From the NCBI RefSeq assembly GCF_017873245.1, contig NZ_JAGGJY010000011.1, forward strand, positions 62,001 to 126,000: 64,000 bases of DNA, written 5' to 3'. This DNA comes from Clostridium tertium. GTDB lineage: Bacteria; Bacillota; Clostridia; Clostridiales; Clostridiaceae. A program made the translations under genes and the position numbers. Of the stretch, positions 37,151-46,824 are shown piece after piece. Under the pieces are notes generated by a model. That model was not told where the DNA came from. It searched no databases and saw only the letters and a program-made list of their open reading frames with translations. Position 1 is the stretch's first letter. The number at the start of each line of letters is the position of its first letter.

Positions 37151-37915
37151 ATGGTATTATCAACTAATCCGGCAGTTAGGCTATACGAGATCTTAAGTAA
37201 ATCAAAAGAGTTTTGTAGTAGTAATGCGAACAAACAAAGTAGATTTAGAACGGTAGAATCAGTTCTTGCTCAGGTTTTCGATTTAGATATAAACGATGAA
37301 GAGAAAATATTTAAATCTATAATACAAATTATTGAAATGATAGAAAATATAAAAAAACTGACTAATAAGATTGAAAGCAATTCAAAAGATGAATTAGTAA
37401 AATCACTTACTAATTTTGAAAAGAAAATTATGTCTATAGGATTAGAAGATGATATACACAAGTTAGATGTTATAATCACAAAGGAAATATTGATATCTAT
37501 AAATGGCATAGCATTAGCTTTAGATGTATGCAATCAATATAGAAATATTGAAGAAGAGAATTTAATGAAATTTAAAGAAAAGATACAGGTATTAATAGAA
37601 GAGTTAGAAGAATTAGAAGTAAATGGGGAACTAAAGTTATTTTTGAATAATGTACTTAGTGATTTATATTATAAAATAGAAGAGTATAAAATATACGGAA
37701 TAGATGGATTAAAAACCTCTATAGAACAAGGACTTGGAAGCATAATGCTTAATAAAAATATTTGTGAAGAGGCATCTAAAAATCAAAGGTTTAAAGAAAA
37801 TATAAAAAAGGTTTTAAGTTTGCTTACAAGTATTAATACTACTATTTCCTTTGTTAAAAATATAATACCAATAGCACAAGATGCAAGTGACATAGTAAAT
37901 AGATTATTAGGATAG
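37151..37915 (+). CDS. 254-residue helical protein of unknown function
   Basis: Starts at ATG after a very strong GGAGGGGG site. It is almost entirely helical with coiled-coil-like stretches (about 55-85 and 140-175) and no signal peptide or clear membrane span; the C-terminus (FVKNIIPIAQDASDIVNRLLG) is mildly hydrophobic. The conserved-looking start is NPAVRLYEILSKSKEFCSSN. I do not recognise it. It stands alone between a pseudogene and a terminator, an accessory-type setting. Confidence 0.65.
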   Translation: MVLSTNPAVRLYEILSKSKEFCSSNANKQSRFRTVESVLAQVFDLDINDEEKIFKSIIQIIEMIENIKKLTNKIESNSKDELVKSLTNFEKKIMSIGLEDDIHKLDVIITKEILISINGIALALDVCNQYRNIEEENLMKFKEKIQVLIEELEELEVNGELKLFLNNVLSDLYYKIEEYKIYGIDGLKTSIEQGLGSIMLNKNICEEASKNQRFKENIKKVLSLLTSINTTISFVKNIIPIAQDASDIVNRLLG

Positions 37916-37958
37916 AAAAATAATAAATGTTAGAGATATGTATATAGTTGATTAATGA

Positions 37959-37994
37959 GAAATACCGTTTATTTTATAAACGGTATTTTCTTTG
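37959..37994. terminator. intrinsic terminator
   Basis: AAATACCGTTTA pairs perfectly with TAAACGGTATTT (37960-37988). It serves the convergent genes on both sides. Confidence 0.8.
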
Positions 37995-38005
37995 ATTATT
38001 AAAAT

Positions 38006-38137
38006 TTATTTATATGTTGTATGGGTAGATGGTTCATTTTCACCATATGGAGTTTTTTCATTAGCTTTATTTTTAATTCTCTTATCATAATTAGGTGATG
38101 ATGGGTTAGTAACATCGTTAGAATCTTTGTTTTTCAT
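38006..38137 (-). CDS. 43-residue hydrophilic small protein
   Basis: ATG at 38137 follows a perfect AGGAGG site. The product begins MKNKDSNDVTNPSSPNYDKR and ends EPSTHTTYK. It is very polar, rich in Asn, Lys, Pro, Ser and Thr, has no Cys or Trp, and looks disordered. The frame has no internal rare features and ends just before the shared terminator. I do not recognise a family; a spore- or stationary-phase small protein is possible but unproved. Confidence 0.65.
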   Translation of the reverse strand: MKNKDSNDVTNPSSPNYDKRIKNKANEKTPYGENEPSTHTTYK

Positions 38138-38454
38138 TTTAAGTCCTCCTAAATTATTATTATCAATAATAGAATTCCCTTATTAATAGAAAATATTATT
38201 TTATAATTTAGAATATTAGAATGGCTTTCTTGAACTATTTAAATTCAATAGTATTTATAAATCAATCAATTTTTATTAAAACTAAGATATTTGTATAAAT
38301 TTAATTTCGTATTTTAATTAAATCATTTTGTTGACTATTTAAAGTAATATCAATGAAAATTATGTAAATAATTAATTTTATTAAGTATATAAATTTGATA
38401 TATAATTGAATATAGTGAAAATAAGAAAAAATGGATTTATAATTTGGAGGAAAT
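38138..38454. other. AT-rich divergent intergenic region
   Basis: Separates the 43-residue gene (minus strand) from Bce module 2 (plus strand). It is very AT-rich with several -10-like sequences (for example TATAAT near 38401). I see no structured RNA or repeat. Confidence 0.4.
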
Positions 38455-39135
38455 ATGGATACAAAGAAAATTTTTATAATAGAAGATGAGGAAAAAATAA
38501 GAAATGAATTATGTACATTTTTAAATAAATATGGGTATGAAACTAGATATTCTTTAGATTTTGAAAATATATTAGAAGAATTCATGAAAGATAAATATCA
38601 TTTAGTGTTATTAGATATTAATTTACCATATTATGATGGTTATTATATATGTAGAGAAATTAGAAAAAGAAGTTCTATACCAATAATAGTTGTTACTAGT
38701 AGAGATAGTGAAGTAGATGAATTGATGAGTATGAATTTAGGTGCAGATGATTTTATAACAAAGCCATATAACACTCAAATACTTCTAGCTAGGATTTCTT
38801 CAATAATAAGAAGAGCTTATAATAATTCTGATTCAGAAGTACTAGAGTATAGAGGCTTGATACATAATTTATCTACAAGTGAAGCTGAGTTCGATAATAA
38901 AAGAATAGAATTAAGTAAAAACGAAAGCAGAATATTGTATGTATTAATGAAGAATAAAGAAAAGATAGTATCAAGAAATGAAATAATTGAATCATTATGG
39001 CAGTCTGATGAGTTTGTTGATGATAATACATTAACAGTGAATATAAATCGATTAAGAAAAAAACTAGAAGAAATAGGTGCAATAGATTATTTAAAGACTA
39101 AGAGAGGACAAGGATATATATTGATATGCGATTAA
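38455..39135 (+). CDS. BceR-type response regulator (module 2)
   Basis: A 226-residue OmpR-family regulator with the acidic pair IEDEE, phosphoacceptor Asp in LLDINLPYYDG, VVTSRDSE and FITKPY, then a winged helix. It resembles the module 1 regulator at 9256 closely in motif wording (NLPYYDGYYICREIRKR). It probably binds TTACA-AAAG-TGTAA at 40161-40174. The kinase gene overlaps its end by ten bases. ATG follows GGAGG. Confidence 0.9.
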   Translation: MDTKKIFIIEDEEKIRNELCTFLNKYGYETRYSLDFENILEEFMKDKYHLVLLDINLPYYDGYYICREIRKRSSIPIIVVTSRDSEVDELMSMNLGADDFITKPYNTQILLARISSIIRRAYNNSDSEVLEYRGLIHNLSTSEAEFDNKRIELSKNESRILYVLMKNKEKIVSRNEIIESLWQSDEFVDDNTLTVNINRLRKKLEEIGAIDYLKTKRGQGYILICD

Positions 39136-40142
39136 TTGATTTCATTAAAGAAAGAATACTATTTATTATAATAAGTATAGTAATATTAGCTTTTAGTTCA
39201 ATATTACTTAGTGCTTTGAGTGTAGATTTATATGCTATTGTATTTATATTCATTCTTAATTCTATTGGAATATTAATATTTCACATATATGATTATTTTA
39301 ATAAAAAAAAGTATTATAATGAATTAATTTCTAATTTAGATACGCTAGATAAAAAATATTTAATTTCAGAAATTTTAGAAGAAGGAAGTTTTTTAGATAG
39401 CAAAATTTTATATTATGCAATTAAGGAAGCTGCAAAATCAATGAATGATGAAATAGCTTCTTTAAAAATAAGTAATAATGAGTACAGAGAATATATAGAG
39501 CTATGGGTTCATGAAATAAAAACTCCAATTTCAAGTTGTAAATTACTTATAGAAAATAATAAATCTGAATTAACTAAAAGTATAGATGAGGAAATAGATA
39601 AAGTTGAAAACTATATTGAGCAAGTGCTTTTTTATACAAGGAGCAATGCTTTAGAAAAAGACTATATAATAAAAGAATTAAATTTAAAAAATTCTGTAAA
39701 TAAGGTCATAAAAAGAAATGCTAATATCTTAATAGAAAGAAAAATAAAAATTGAAACTAAGGATTTAGATGTAACTGTGTATTCAGATAGTAAATGGATT
39801 GAGTTTATTATTAATCAAATTGTATCTAATTCTATAAAATATATTGGAAGTAATGAATGTAAAATAAAGTTTTATACAAATAAATTAGGAGAGAATATTG
39901 TTTTACATATTGAAGATACTGGAATTGGAATGAATGAAAGTGATGTAAGTAAAGCTTTTGAAAAAGGATATACAGGAGAAAATGGACGGAAATTTGGAAA
40001 GTCAACTGGGATAGGGCTATATTTATGCAAAAAGCTAGTAATGAAACTTGGACTTGGGATAAACTTAACTTCAGAGCAAAATGGTGGAACTAAAGTATCA
40101 ATAACATTTCCTATAAATAGAATGATGATTTTTGAAAATTAA
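39126..40142 (+). CDS. BceS-type intramembrane-sensing histidine kinase (module 2)
   Basis: A 338-residue kinase with two N-terminal helices (about 10-32 and 36-58) and almost no outside loop. The phosphoacceptor His is in LWVHEIKTPISS. The ATPase has NQIVSNSIKYI, DTGIGM and STGIGLYLCKK. It is the second intramembrane-sensing kinase of this type in the window and is expected to work with the transporter that follows. Confidence 0.9.
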   Translation: MRLIDFIKERILFIIISIVILAFSSILLSALSVDLYAIVFIFILNSIGILIFHIYDYFNKKKYYNELISNLDTLDKKYLISEILEEGSFLDSKILYYAIKEAAKSMNDEIASLKISNNEYREYIELWVHEIKTPISSCKLLIENNKSELTKSIDEEIDKVENYIEQVLFYTRSNALEKDYIIKELNLKNSVNKVIKRNANILIERKIKIETKDLDVTVYSDSKWIEFIINQIVSNSIKYIGSNECKIKFYTNKLGENIVLHIEDTGIGMNESDVSKAFEKGYTGENGRKFGKSTGIGLYLCKKLVMKLGLGINLTSEQNGGTKVSITFPINRMMIFEN

Positions 40143-40160
40143 TTTTAAAATATTATTATA

Positions 40161-40174
40161 TTACAAAAGTGTAA
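40161..40174 (+). promoter_or_regulatory. BceR-type operator, module 2
   Basis: TTACA-AAAG-TGTAA is an exact match to the TNACA-N4-TGTAA box of BceR-like regulators. It lies 84 bases before the transporter ATPase start, the normal place for an activator site. Confidence 0.7.
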
Positions 40175-40257
40175 GTTTCCTGTTATGTTTTTCAATGGAT
40201 TAAATAGCTGTTAAACATTAGAATTATCCTATAGTATCAAGTAGGAGGAATAATAAT

Positions 40258-41028
40258 ATGGGAAAAGAAGTGTTAAGAGTAAGTAATATAGAAAAATATT
40301 ATGGAAGAAAAGGGAATATAACTAAAGCTATTAATAACATTAGTTTTTCAGTAGAAGAAGGAGAATTTATTGGTGTAATGGGGGCATCTGGAAGCGGTAA
40401 GACTACACTATTAAATTGTATATCAACTATAGATAAAGTGACTAGTGGACATATTCATATATCGGGAAATGATATTACAAAATTAAATTCAAAAAAGGTA
40501 GCAAAATTTAGAAGGGAGGAACTAGGATTTATTTTTCAAGACTTTAATCTTCTAGATACTTTAACTGCTTATGAAAATATAGCATTAGCTTTGACTATAT
40601 TAAAGATAAATCATAAAGAAATAGATAAAAGAGTTAAGGATATAGCAAGAAAATTAAATATAGAGGAAATTTTAAATAAATATCCATATGAAATGTCAGG
40701 AGGACAAAAACAAAGAGTTGCATCTGCTAGAGCAATAATAACAAGCCCTTCATTAATATTAGCAGATGAACCAACAGGAGCATTAGATTCTAAATCAGCT
40801 AAAATGTTATTAGAAAGTATGGAAGAGTTAAATGAAAATTTAAATGCAACTATTATGATGGTTACACATGATGCTTTTTCTGCAAGCTATGCAAGGAGAA
40901 TTTTGTTTATTAAAGATGGCAAGATATTTAATGAGTTAGTTCGTGGAAATGATTCAAGAAAAGAGTTCTTTGAAAAGATAATTGAAGTTATAACACTTCT
41001 TGGAGGTGACCAAAATAATGTATTCTAA
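40258..41028 (+). CDS. BceA-type ABC transporter ATPase (module 2)
   Basis: A 256-residue ATPase: Walker A GASGSGKTT, Q-loop IFQDFNLLD, signature MSGGQKQRVASARAI, Walker B LILADEPTGALDS and switch His VTHD. The start has AGGAGG. The permease gene begins 11 bases before its stop. It is the same type as the ATPase at 11049, so the window holds two paralogous peptide-detoxification pumps. Confidence 0.92.
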   Translation: MGKEVLRVSNIEKYYGRKGNITKAINNISFSVEEGEFIGVMGASGSGKTTLLNCISTIDKVTSGHIHISGNDITKLNSKKVAKFRREELGFIFQDFNLLDTLTAYENIALALTILKINHKEIDKRVKDIARKLNIEEILNKYPYEMSGGQKQRVASARAIITSPSLILADEPTGALDSKSAKMLLESMEELNENLNATIMMVTHDAFSASYARRILFIKDGKIFNELVRGNDSRKEFFEKIIEVITLLGGDQNNVF

Positions 41029-43009
41029 GTTAGCTTTTAGAAATTTAAAAAGAAGCTTTAAAGATTATACTATTTATTTTCTAACATTAGTATTTGGTGT
41101 ATGTATATTTTATACTTTTAATTCAATACAATCTCAAAGTATTATGATGGAATTAAATGATATGCAAGCATCTGCCTTTGAGCAAGTAGAAAATATAATG
41201 GGGTATGCTTCAATATTTGTATCTTTCATATTAGCATTCTTAATAATATATGCAAACAATTATTTAATAAAAAGAAGAAAAAAAGAGTTTGGAATATATA
41301 TGACTTTAGGAATGGAAAAGGGAAATTTATCAAAAATAATTTTTATAGAAACCTTATTAGTAGGAATAATATCTTTAGCTATTGGACTAGGTTTAGGAAT
41401 ATTATTATCACAAGGACTGTCAGTATTAACAGCTAAAATGTTTCAAGTTAATCTTATAAAATTTAAGTTTATATTTTCATATAATTCAATGATAAAAACT
41501 ATAGTCTGCTTTGGAGCTATTTATTTACTGGTTCTAATGTTTAACTCTATGTCTATAAGAAAAATTAGCCTTATTGATTTATTAACATCATCAAGAAAAA
41601 ATGAAGCTATAAAAGTAAGGAATGTTTGGGTTTCAGTAATAATATTTATTATAAGCTGTATTATGCTAGGATATGCTTATCATACTGTTCTTAATGGGGG
41701 AGTAGCCACTTTAGAAATGAGTATTAATGGGTTAAGTATATTATTAGGTTCTGTAGGAACATTCTTATTTTTCTTTTCATTATCGGGTTTTTTATTAAAG
41801 CTTGTTCAAGCTAATAAAAAATACTATTTAAAAGATTTAAATATGTTTGTATTAAGGCAAATAAATAGTAAAATAAACACAGTATTTATATCAATGTCTT
41901 TTATATGCTTAATGCTGTTTGTTGGAATTTGTATGCTTTCAGGTGGACTTGGAATTAGTAGTGCAATGAATGAAGATATAAAGGATCTAACAGAATATGA
42001 TTTAACCTTTTGGAATTTTGAAGGGATGGATATAGAAAAAGTTTTAAAAGAAAATGAAGTAGATTTAAGTAAATATTCTGATGAGTATGTTAGTTATATA
42101 AATTATAATGGTAATCTTAAATATAATGATATTTTATCAGAAGAGGGAAGAGAAGAACTTAAAGATTACTATCCTGTTTCAGTTAATCAGCCAGTTCAAA
42201 TAATAGGGTTATCAAAGTTTAATGAAATTATGAATATGGCAAATAGAGAAAGGATAAGTTTAAGAGATAATGAATATGCAATATTTACAGATATAGATGA
42301 TTCAGTAAAAGTATTAGATAAAGTTTTAAGAGATAATAAGGAAATAAATATAAATGGGACTATCCTTAAACCAAGTGTAGAGAAGGTTATAGAAATTGTA
42401 GCTTATGATAATATGATGAAAAGTAATATATGTACTATTGTAGTTGACGATAGTCTTATAAGTGGATTAGTACCTAAAAACTCATTTTTAAACTTAAATT
42501 ATAAAGATGGAAATAGTGATATTCAAAATCTAATTAGTTCTGAAGTAGACCCTATAATAGAAAGCAAATATAAAACTTTGTATTATATGTCTAAGGAAGA
42601 AATATTAGCTGATACATCAAGTGCAGGAGCTATAATAGCTTATCTAGGAATTTATATTGGGGGAATATTCTTGCTAATATCAGCAGCAGTATTAGCTCTT
42701 CAACAATTATCTGAATCAACAGATAATATTGAAAGATATAAATTACTTAGAAAAATAGGTGTAGATGATGAGATTATTAATAGATCCTTATTAAGTCAAA
42801 TAGGAATATATTTTATGATGCCTTTATCATTAGCACTAATACATTCCATTGTTGGATTAGAGTTTTCTAAAAGGATAATAACAGTATTTGGTAGTGTTAG
42901 CATAATGAATAATATATTAATATCTTTATGTGTATTGCTAGTAATATATGGAGGATATTTTATTGCAACGTATATTGGAGCAAAGAAAAATATAAATCAA
43001 AGAATATAA
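41018..43009 (+). CDS. BceB-type ABC permease (module 2)
   Basis: A 663-residue permease with about ten helices and a large outer domain (about residues 300-540) between helices 7 and 8. I chose the ATG at 41018, eight to ten bases after GGAGGTG; the open frame from TTG at 41000 would contain that site. The outer domain differs strongly from that of module 1, which suggests a different peptide target. The frame is intact to the end. Confidence 0.9.
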   Translation: MYSKLAFRNLKRSFKDYTIYFLTLVFGVCIFYTFNSIQSQSIMMELNDMQASAFEQVENIMGYASIFVSFILAFLIIYANNYLIKRRKKEFGIYMTLGMEKGNLSKIIFIETLLVGIISLAIGLGLGILLSQGLSVLTAKMFQVNLIKFKFIFSYNSMIKTIVCFGAIYLLVLMFNSMSIRKISLIDLLTSSRKNEAIKVRNVWVSVIIFIISCIMLGYAYHTVLNGGVATLEMSINGLSILLGSVGTFLFFFSLSGFLLKLVQANKKYYLKDLNMFVLRQINSKINTVFISMSFICLMLFVGICMLSGGLGISSAMNEDIKDLTEYDLTFWNFEGMDIEKVLKENEVDLSKYSDEYVSYINYNGNLKYNDILSEEGREELKDYYPVSVNQPVQIIGLSKFNEIMNMANRERISLRDNEYAIFTDIDDSVKVLDKVLRDNKEININGTILKPSVEKVIEIVAYDNMMKSNICTIVVDDSLISGLVPKNSFLNLNYKDGNSDIQNLISSEVDPIIESKYKTLYYMSKEEILADTSSAGAIIAYLGIYIGGIFLLISAAVLALQQLSESTDNIERYKLLRKIGVDDEIINRSLLSQIGIYFMMPLSLALIHSIVGLEFSKRIITVFGSVSIMNNILISLCVLLVIYGGYFIATYIGAKKNINQRI

Positions 43010-43047
43010 TAATTATTATTAAGTAATAGTTTCTTAAAAGTGCCTAC

Positions 43048-43075
43048 TTGTAAATTTTAAAAAAGTATTTATAGT
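43048..43075 (+). promoter_or_regulatory. candidate promoter
   Basis: TTGTAA (43048-43053), 16-base spacer and TATAGT (43070-43075), about 70 bases before the oxidoreductase start. Confidence 0.45.
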
Positions 43076-43146
43076 AAAGTTATAGGAAAAGATAAAAATA
43101 TAGTTCGAAAATAAATATATTTTAAAAATAATGGGAGGCAAATTAA

Positions 43147-44145
43147 GTGAAAATAAAATTAAGTGCATTAGATCAATCTCCTATTGGAGAAAATTCAAAT
43201 GCAAAAGAAGCATTAAAAAATACAATAACCTTAGCTAAGGAATTAGAAAAGCTAGGATATCATAGATTTTGGGTATCAGAACATCATGATACAAAGAGTT
43301 TAGCTGGATCTAGTCCAGAAATTCTTATATCTAGTATTGCTGCTCAAACACAAAAAATTAGAGTTGGTTCAGGTGGTGTTATGCTACCACATTATAGTCC
43401 ATATAAAGTTGCAGAAAATTTTAAGCTTTTAGAAGCATTATATCCAAATAGAATAGATTTAGGTTTAGGTAGAGCACCAGGAGGAATGCCTTTAGTAAGT
43501 AGGGCTATGCAGCAAGGGAAAAATATTTATTCTGATGATTATGCAGATAAGGTATTAGATTTAGTAGGATATATTTATGATATGATGCCAGAAAATCATG
43601 CATTTAAGGATTTAAAAGCTACACCTATTATAGATACAGTTCCTGAAATTCATATTTTAGGTTCAAGTGGAGGTAGTGCGGGATTGGCTGCTCAAATTGG
43701 AGCTTCATATGCATATGCTCAATTTATTACAGGTGGAATGGGAGTTAGTTCAGTTAATTGGTATAGAGATAACTTTAAAAATTCAATAATTTCATCTGCA
43801 CCTAATACAATAATATGTAGTTTTGCAATTTGTGCTGAAACTGAAGAGGAGGTAAATAGGCAAGCGTCTATTATGGACTTAGCTTTAGTTCTCGTAGAAA
43901 CTGGTAGAACTCAAGGAATACCTTCTTTAGATACAGCTTTATCTTATAAATATTCTGATACAGAAATGCAAATTGTAAAAAGAAACAGAAAAAGGATGTT
44001 AATAGGAACACCAGATAAAATAAAAGAACAAATATTAAATATGAGTGAAATATATAAAACAGATGAGTTTATGCTTATAAATTTAAATACAGATTTAAAT
44101 TCTAAGATAAATTCGTATAAGTTAATAATAGAAGCTTTTAAATAA
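43147..44145 (+). CDS. LLM-class flavin-dependent oxidoreductase
   Basis: A 332-residue luciferase-like monooxygenase-fold protein of the YceB/YvbT-like short group. Hallmarks are SALDQSPIGENSNAKEAL at the start, RFWVSEHHD, VGSGGVMLPHYSPYKVAENFKLLEALYPNRIDLGLGRAPG and IHILGSSGGSAGLAA. It would use FMN or F420-like flavin; the substrate is unknown and a monooxygenase role is doubtful in a strict anaerobe. GTG start after GGGAGG. Monocistronic, with its own terminator. Confidence 0.88.
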   Translation: MKIKLSALDQSPIGENSNAKEALKNTITLAKELEKLGYHRFWVSEHHDTKSLAGSSPEILISSIAAQTQKIRVGSGGVMLPHYSPYKVAENFKLLEALYPNRIDLGLGRAPGGMPLVSRAMQQGKNIYSDDYADKVLDLVGYIYDMMPENHAFKDLKATPIIDTVPEIHILGSSGGSAGLAAQIGASYAYAQFITGGMGVSSVNWYRDNFKNSIISSAPNTIICSFAICAETEEEVNRQASIMDLALVLVETGRTQGIPSLDTALSYKYSDTEMQIVKRNRKRMLIGTPDKIKEQILNMSEIYKTDEFMLINLNTDLNSKINSYKLIIEAFK

Positions 44146-44160
44146 AAATAGAATAATTTA

Positions 44161-44208
44161 AGAAGTAATGTAGTTTGATTTATTTAAACCCCATTACTTC
44201 TTTTTTTA
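44161..44208 (+). terminator. intrinsic terminator
   Basis: AGAAGTAATG pairs with CATTACTTCT across a 21-base loop and is followed by eight T. Confidence 0.8.
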
Positions 44209-44318
44209 TCTTATTTATTTTTATGGTAGTATATAATATATAAGGAAAAAATAATAATATAAATAATAAGTACTATTAAATTTAGAGTAAAAATAATAAT
44301 ATTTGGAGGAGGACTTAT

Positions 44319-45083
44319 ATGAAAATATTAATTACTAATGATGATGGAATAAATGCTAGAGGAATAATTGCTTTAGCAAAAGAAATATCAAAAAATCATG
44401 AAATTATAGTAGTTGCACCTAGAGAGCAAAAAAGTGCTTCTAGCCATTCTATATCAATTCATAATCCCATTAGAATAAGAGAAGAAAAATTAGATGAAAA
44501 TTTTAAAGCATATAGTTTAGTAGGGACACCAGCTGACTGTACTCAAGCGGGTTTATCTTTGCTTGGAGGAGATATAGATATAGTTATTTCAGGAATTAAT
44601 AGAGGCTTGAATTGTGGAACAGATATTTTATATTCAGGTACAGTATCAGCAGCAGTAGAAGGAGCAATATATAGTGTGCCTTCAATTGCTATTTCTATGG
44701 ATGTAGATTGGAGCAAAGAAGATGAAGATTATTCTAAAGCTGCTAAATGGATAAGCAAAATATTAGATGTAGCAGAAAAAGATTATTTGAAAGAAAATGT
44801 AGTTTTAAATGTTAATGTTCCTAATATAAATGAAGAAGATATTAAGGGATTAAAAGTTTGCAGATTAGGAAAATCCACATACAAAACAAATTATATTTTA
44901 GTAGAGGAAAATGAAGATAAGGTTTATGTAACTAAAGGTACTAGAAATGATATTTTAGAAGATGATTCTGATTTATATTTCTTATCACAAGGCTATGTAA
45001 CATTAACACCACTACATTTTGATTTTACAAACTTTAAAATATTAGATGAAGTAAAAGATATATTTGAAGATAAGGTGATGTAA
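44319..45083 (+). CDS. surE: 5'/3'-nucleotidase SurE
   Basis: A 254-residue metal-dependent nucleotidase. The metal site is ILITNDDGINARGI (Asp8, Asp9) with Ser in APREQKSASSHSI and Asn in SGINRGLNCGTD. The conserved block TLYSGTVSAAVEG is present as DILYSGTVSAAVEGA. The ATG follows GGAGGAGG. The ClC gene starts two bases after its stop, so they form an operon, with no obvious functional link. Confidence 0.94.
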   Translation: MKILITNDDGINARGIIALAKEISKNHEIIVVAPREQKSASSHSISIHNPIRIREEKLDENFKAYSLVGTPADCTQAGLSLLGGDIDIVISGINRGLNCGTDILYSGTVSAAVEGAIYSVPSIAISMDVDWSKEDEDYSKAAKWISKILDVAEKDYLKENVVLNVNVPNINEEDIKGLKVCRLGKSTYKTNYILVEENEDKVYVTKGTRNDILEDDSDLYFLSQGYVTLTPLHFDFTNFKILDEVKDIFEDKVM

Positions 45084-45085
45084 GG

Positions 45086-46648
45086 GTGGAAGAAGAAAAA
45101 ATAAAAGATATATTACTTCAAAGAAAGAATATGAAATTTAGATTAATCATTCAAGGAATTATCATAGGATTAATTACAGGTGGAGTAATTGTATTGAATA
45201 GATTAGGCATAAATAAACTCTATTCAGTTTTTATTAAATTTTATGCTTGGGGAAATAAAGGAATAGTAAATGCTATTTTAGTAATAATAGCTTTAGCTCT
45301 CATAGGATTACTAGTAGGACTTATGGTTAAGAGAGAAGGTATGATTTCAGGTAGTGGTATTCCACAGGTAAAGGGTAGAGTTATAAATAAGCTTAAAATG
45401 AACTGGTTAAGAATACTAATTTATAAGTTTCTAGGTGGATTATTAGCTCTATCAGCTGGTTTATCTCTTGGTAGAGAAGGTCCATCAGTACAAATTGGTG
45501 CTTCTATAGGAGAAGGAGTTGCAGAGAAAACGTACAAAAAAATGCCTGTTAAAAAAGAGTTTTTAATAACAGCTGGAGCATCTGCTGGGCTTTCTGCTGC
45601 GTTTAACTCTCCTTTATCAGGAATTATATTTGCATTAGAAGAAATTCATAGAAATTTCTCACCACTAGTTTTATTACCAGCTATGGCAGCTGCTATAAGT
45701 GCTGATTTTATATCAAAAAACTTTTTAGGGATGGAGCCAGCATTAAATTTTAGTGAAATGAATGCAATACCTTTAAAATATTATTGGATACTAATAATAT
45801 TAGGAGTATTTACAGGTATATTAGGTGTTTTATTTTCAAAAGGAATATATTTATTTCAAGATATATATTCTAAGTTAAAAAAGGTACCTCAGGAAGTTAA
45901 AGTTATGATACCTTTTGTAATAACAGCTATTGTAGGTTTAATAGCACCTATGTTATTGGGTGGCGGACATGAACTTATATTAGAGTTAACAGAAGGAGGG
46001 CAGTCAATTTTATTTTTAATTATAATATATATTTTAAAATTTCTTTTATTATTAGTTTGCTTTGGCTCAGGAGTACCAGGAGGTATATTTCTTCCTATGC
46101 TGCTTTTAGGAGCAATCATAGGGGATGTTTTTGGAGTTCTATCAATAGAATTATTAGACGTTAATAGTTCATTTATAATTAATTTTATAGCATTAGGTAT
46201 GGCTGGATACTTTGTATCAGTAGTAAAAGCTCCGGTAACAGGAATTGTTCTTATAATGGAAATGACAGGTTCATTTAGTCATTTACTTTCATTATCAGTT
46301 GTAGTAATAATATCATTTATTACTTCAGAATTATTAAGGAATGAGCCGATATATGAAGTCTTATTAGAAAGGTTACTTAAGAGGGTTGGAGTAAGCAAAG
46401 AAGTAAATGATAATAAGAAGGCTATATTAGAGTTTGTAGTTGAAATGGAAAGTATAGTAGAAGGAAAATTTATAAGCGAAGTCGACTGGCCTAAGGATTG
46501 TTTACTTGTTTCTATAAAAAGAGGTGATAAGGAGATAATTCCAAGGGGATCTGTAAAATTAATAAGTGGTGACTATATAGTAGTTTTAGTAAATATAGAT
46601 AAACGGGCTATGGTAATAGAGGAGATTAACAGTTTGACCTTAGTATAG
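45086..46648 (+). CDS. ClC-family H+/Cl- exchanger with RCK-C-like domain
   Basis: A 520-residue membrane protein. The three ion-pathway motifs are GSGIPQVKG, GREGPSVQIG (gating Glu kept) and GSGVPGGIFLPM. The internal proton-glutamate position is in GIIFALEEIHRNF, so exchange rather than channel activity is likely. A C-terminal TrkA-C/RCK-C-like region (about 445-520: SEVDWPKDCLLVSIKRGDKEIIPRGSVKLISGDYIVVLV) may bind a regulatory ligand. GTG start, coupled to surE. Confidence 0.92.
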   Translation: MEEEKIKDILLQRKNMKFRLIIQGIIIGLITGGVIVLNRLGINKLYSVFIKFYAWGNKGIVNAILVIIALALIGLLVGLMVKREGMISGSGIPQVKGRVINKLKMNWLRILIYKFLGGLLALSAGLSLGREGPSVQIGASIGEGVAEKTYKKMPVKKEFLITAGASAGLSAAFNSPLSGIIFALEEIHRNFSPLVLLPAMAAAISADFISKNFLGMEPALNFSEMNAIPLKYYWILIILGVFTGILGVLFSKGIYLFQDIYSKLKKVPQEVKVMIPFVITAIVGLIAPMLLGGGHELILELTEGGQSILFLIIIYILKFLLLLVCFGSGVPGGIFLPMLLLGAIIGDVFGVLSIELLDVNSSFIINFIALGMAGYFVSVVKAPVTGIVLIMEMTGSFSHLLSLSVVVIISFITSELLRNEPIYEVLLERLLKRVGVSKEVNDNKKAILEFVVEMESIVEGKFISEVDWPKDCLLVSIKRGDKEIIPRGSVKLISGDYIVVLVNIDKRAMVIEEINSLTLV

Positions 46649-46654
46649 TAAGAA

Positions 46655-46800
46655 AAGTGAAAAGGGAATAGTGAAAAAGTGAAAGAGTTGAGGAAAAAAA
46701 TCCTTTAAGGATTTTTTAATAGAAAGTGATTGACACTTATGTATTTTAATTTGCGTAGCAAAACAACCTCAATTCTTTCATTTCTTAATTTTTTCATTCT
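46655..46800. repeat. nested inverted-repeat element with terminator
   Basis: An outer repeat GAAAGAGTTGAGG (46681-46693) pairs with CCTCAATTCTTTC (46767-46779). Inside lie a terminator AAAAAAATCC/GGATTTTTT (46694-46718), a small hairpin AAGTG/CACTT (46724-46738) and TTTGCGTAGCAAA (about 46750-46763). The arm AAAAGTGAAAGAGTT is shared with the terminator at 2787. TTTTGC/GCAAAA is shared with the element at 52723. Confidence 0.6.
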
Positions 46801-46824
46801 TTCTCTAATAAATTGTTTTAAAAT

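Noticed and set aside
46655..46800. Insertion sequence remnant
   Set aside because: It has inverted repeats but no transposase frame and no obvious target duplication. A terminator-bearing repeat element is the simpler view.
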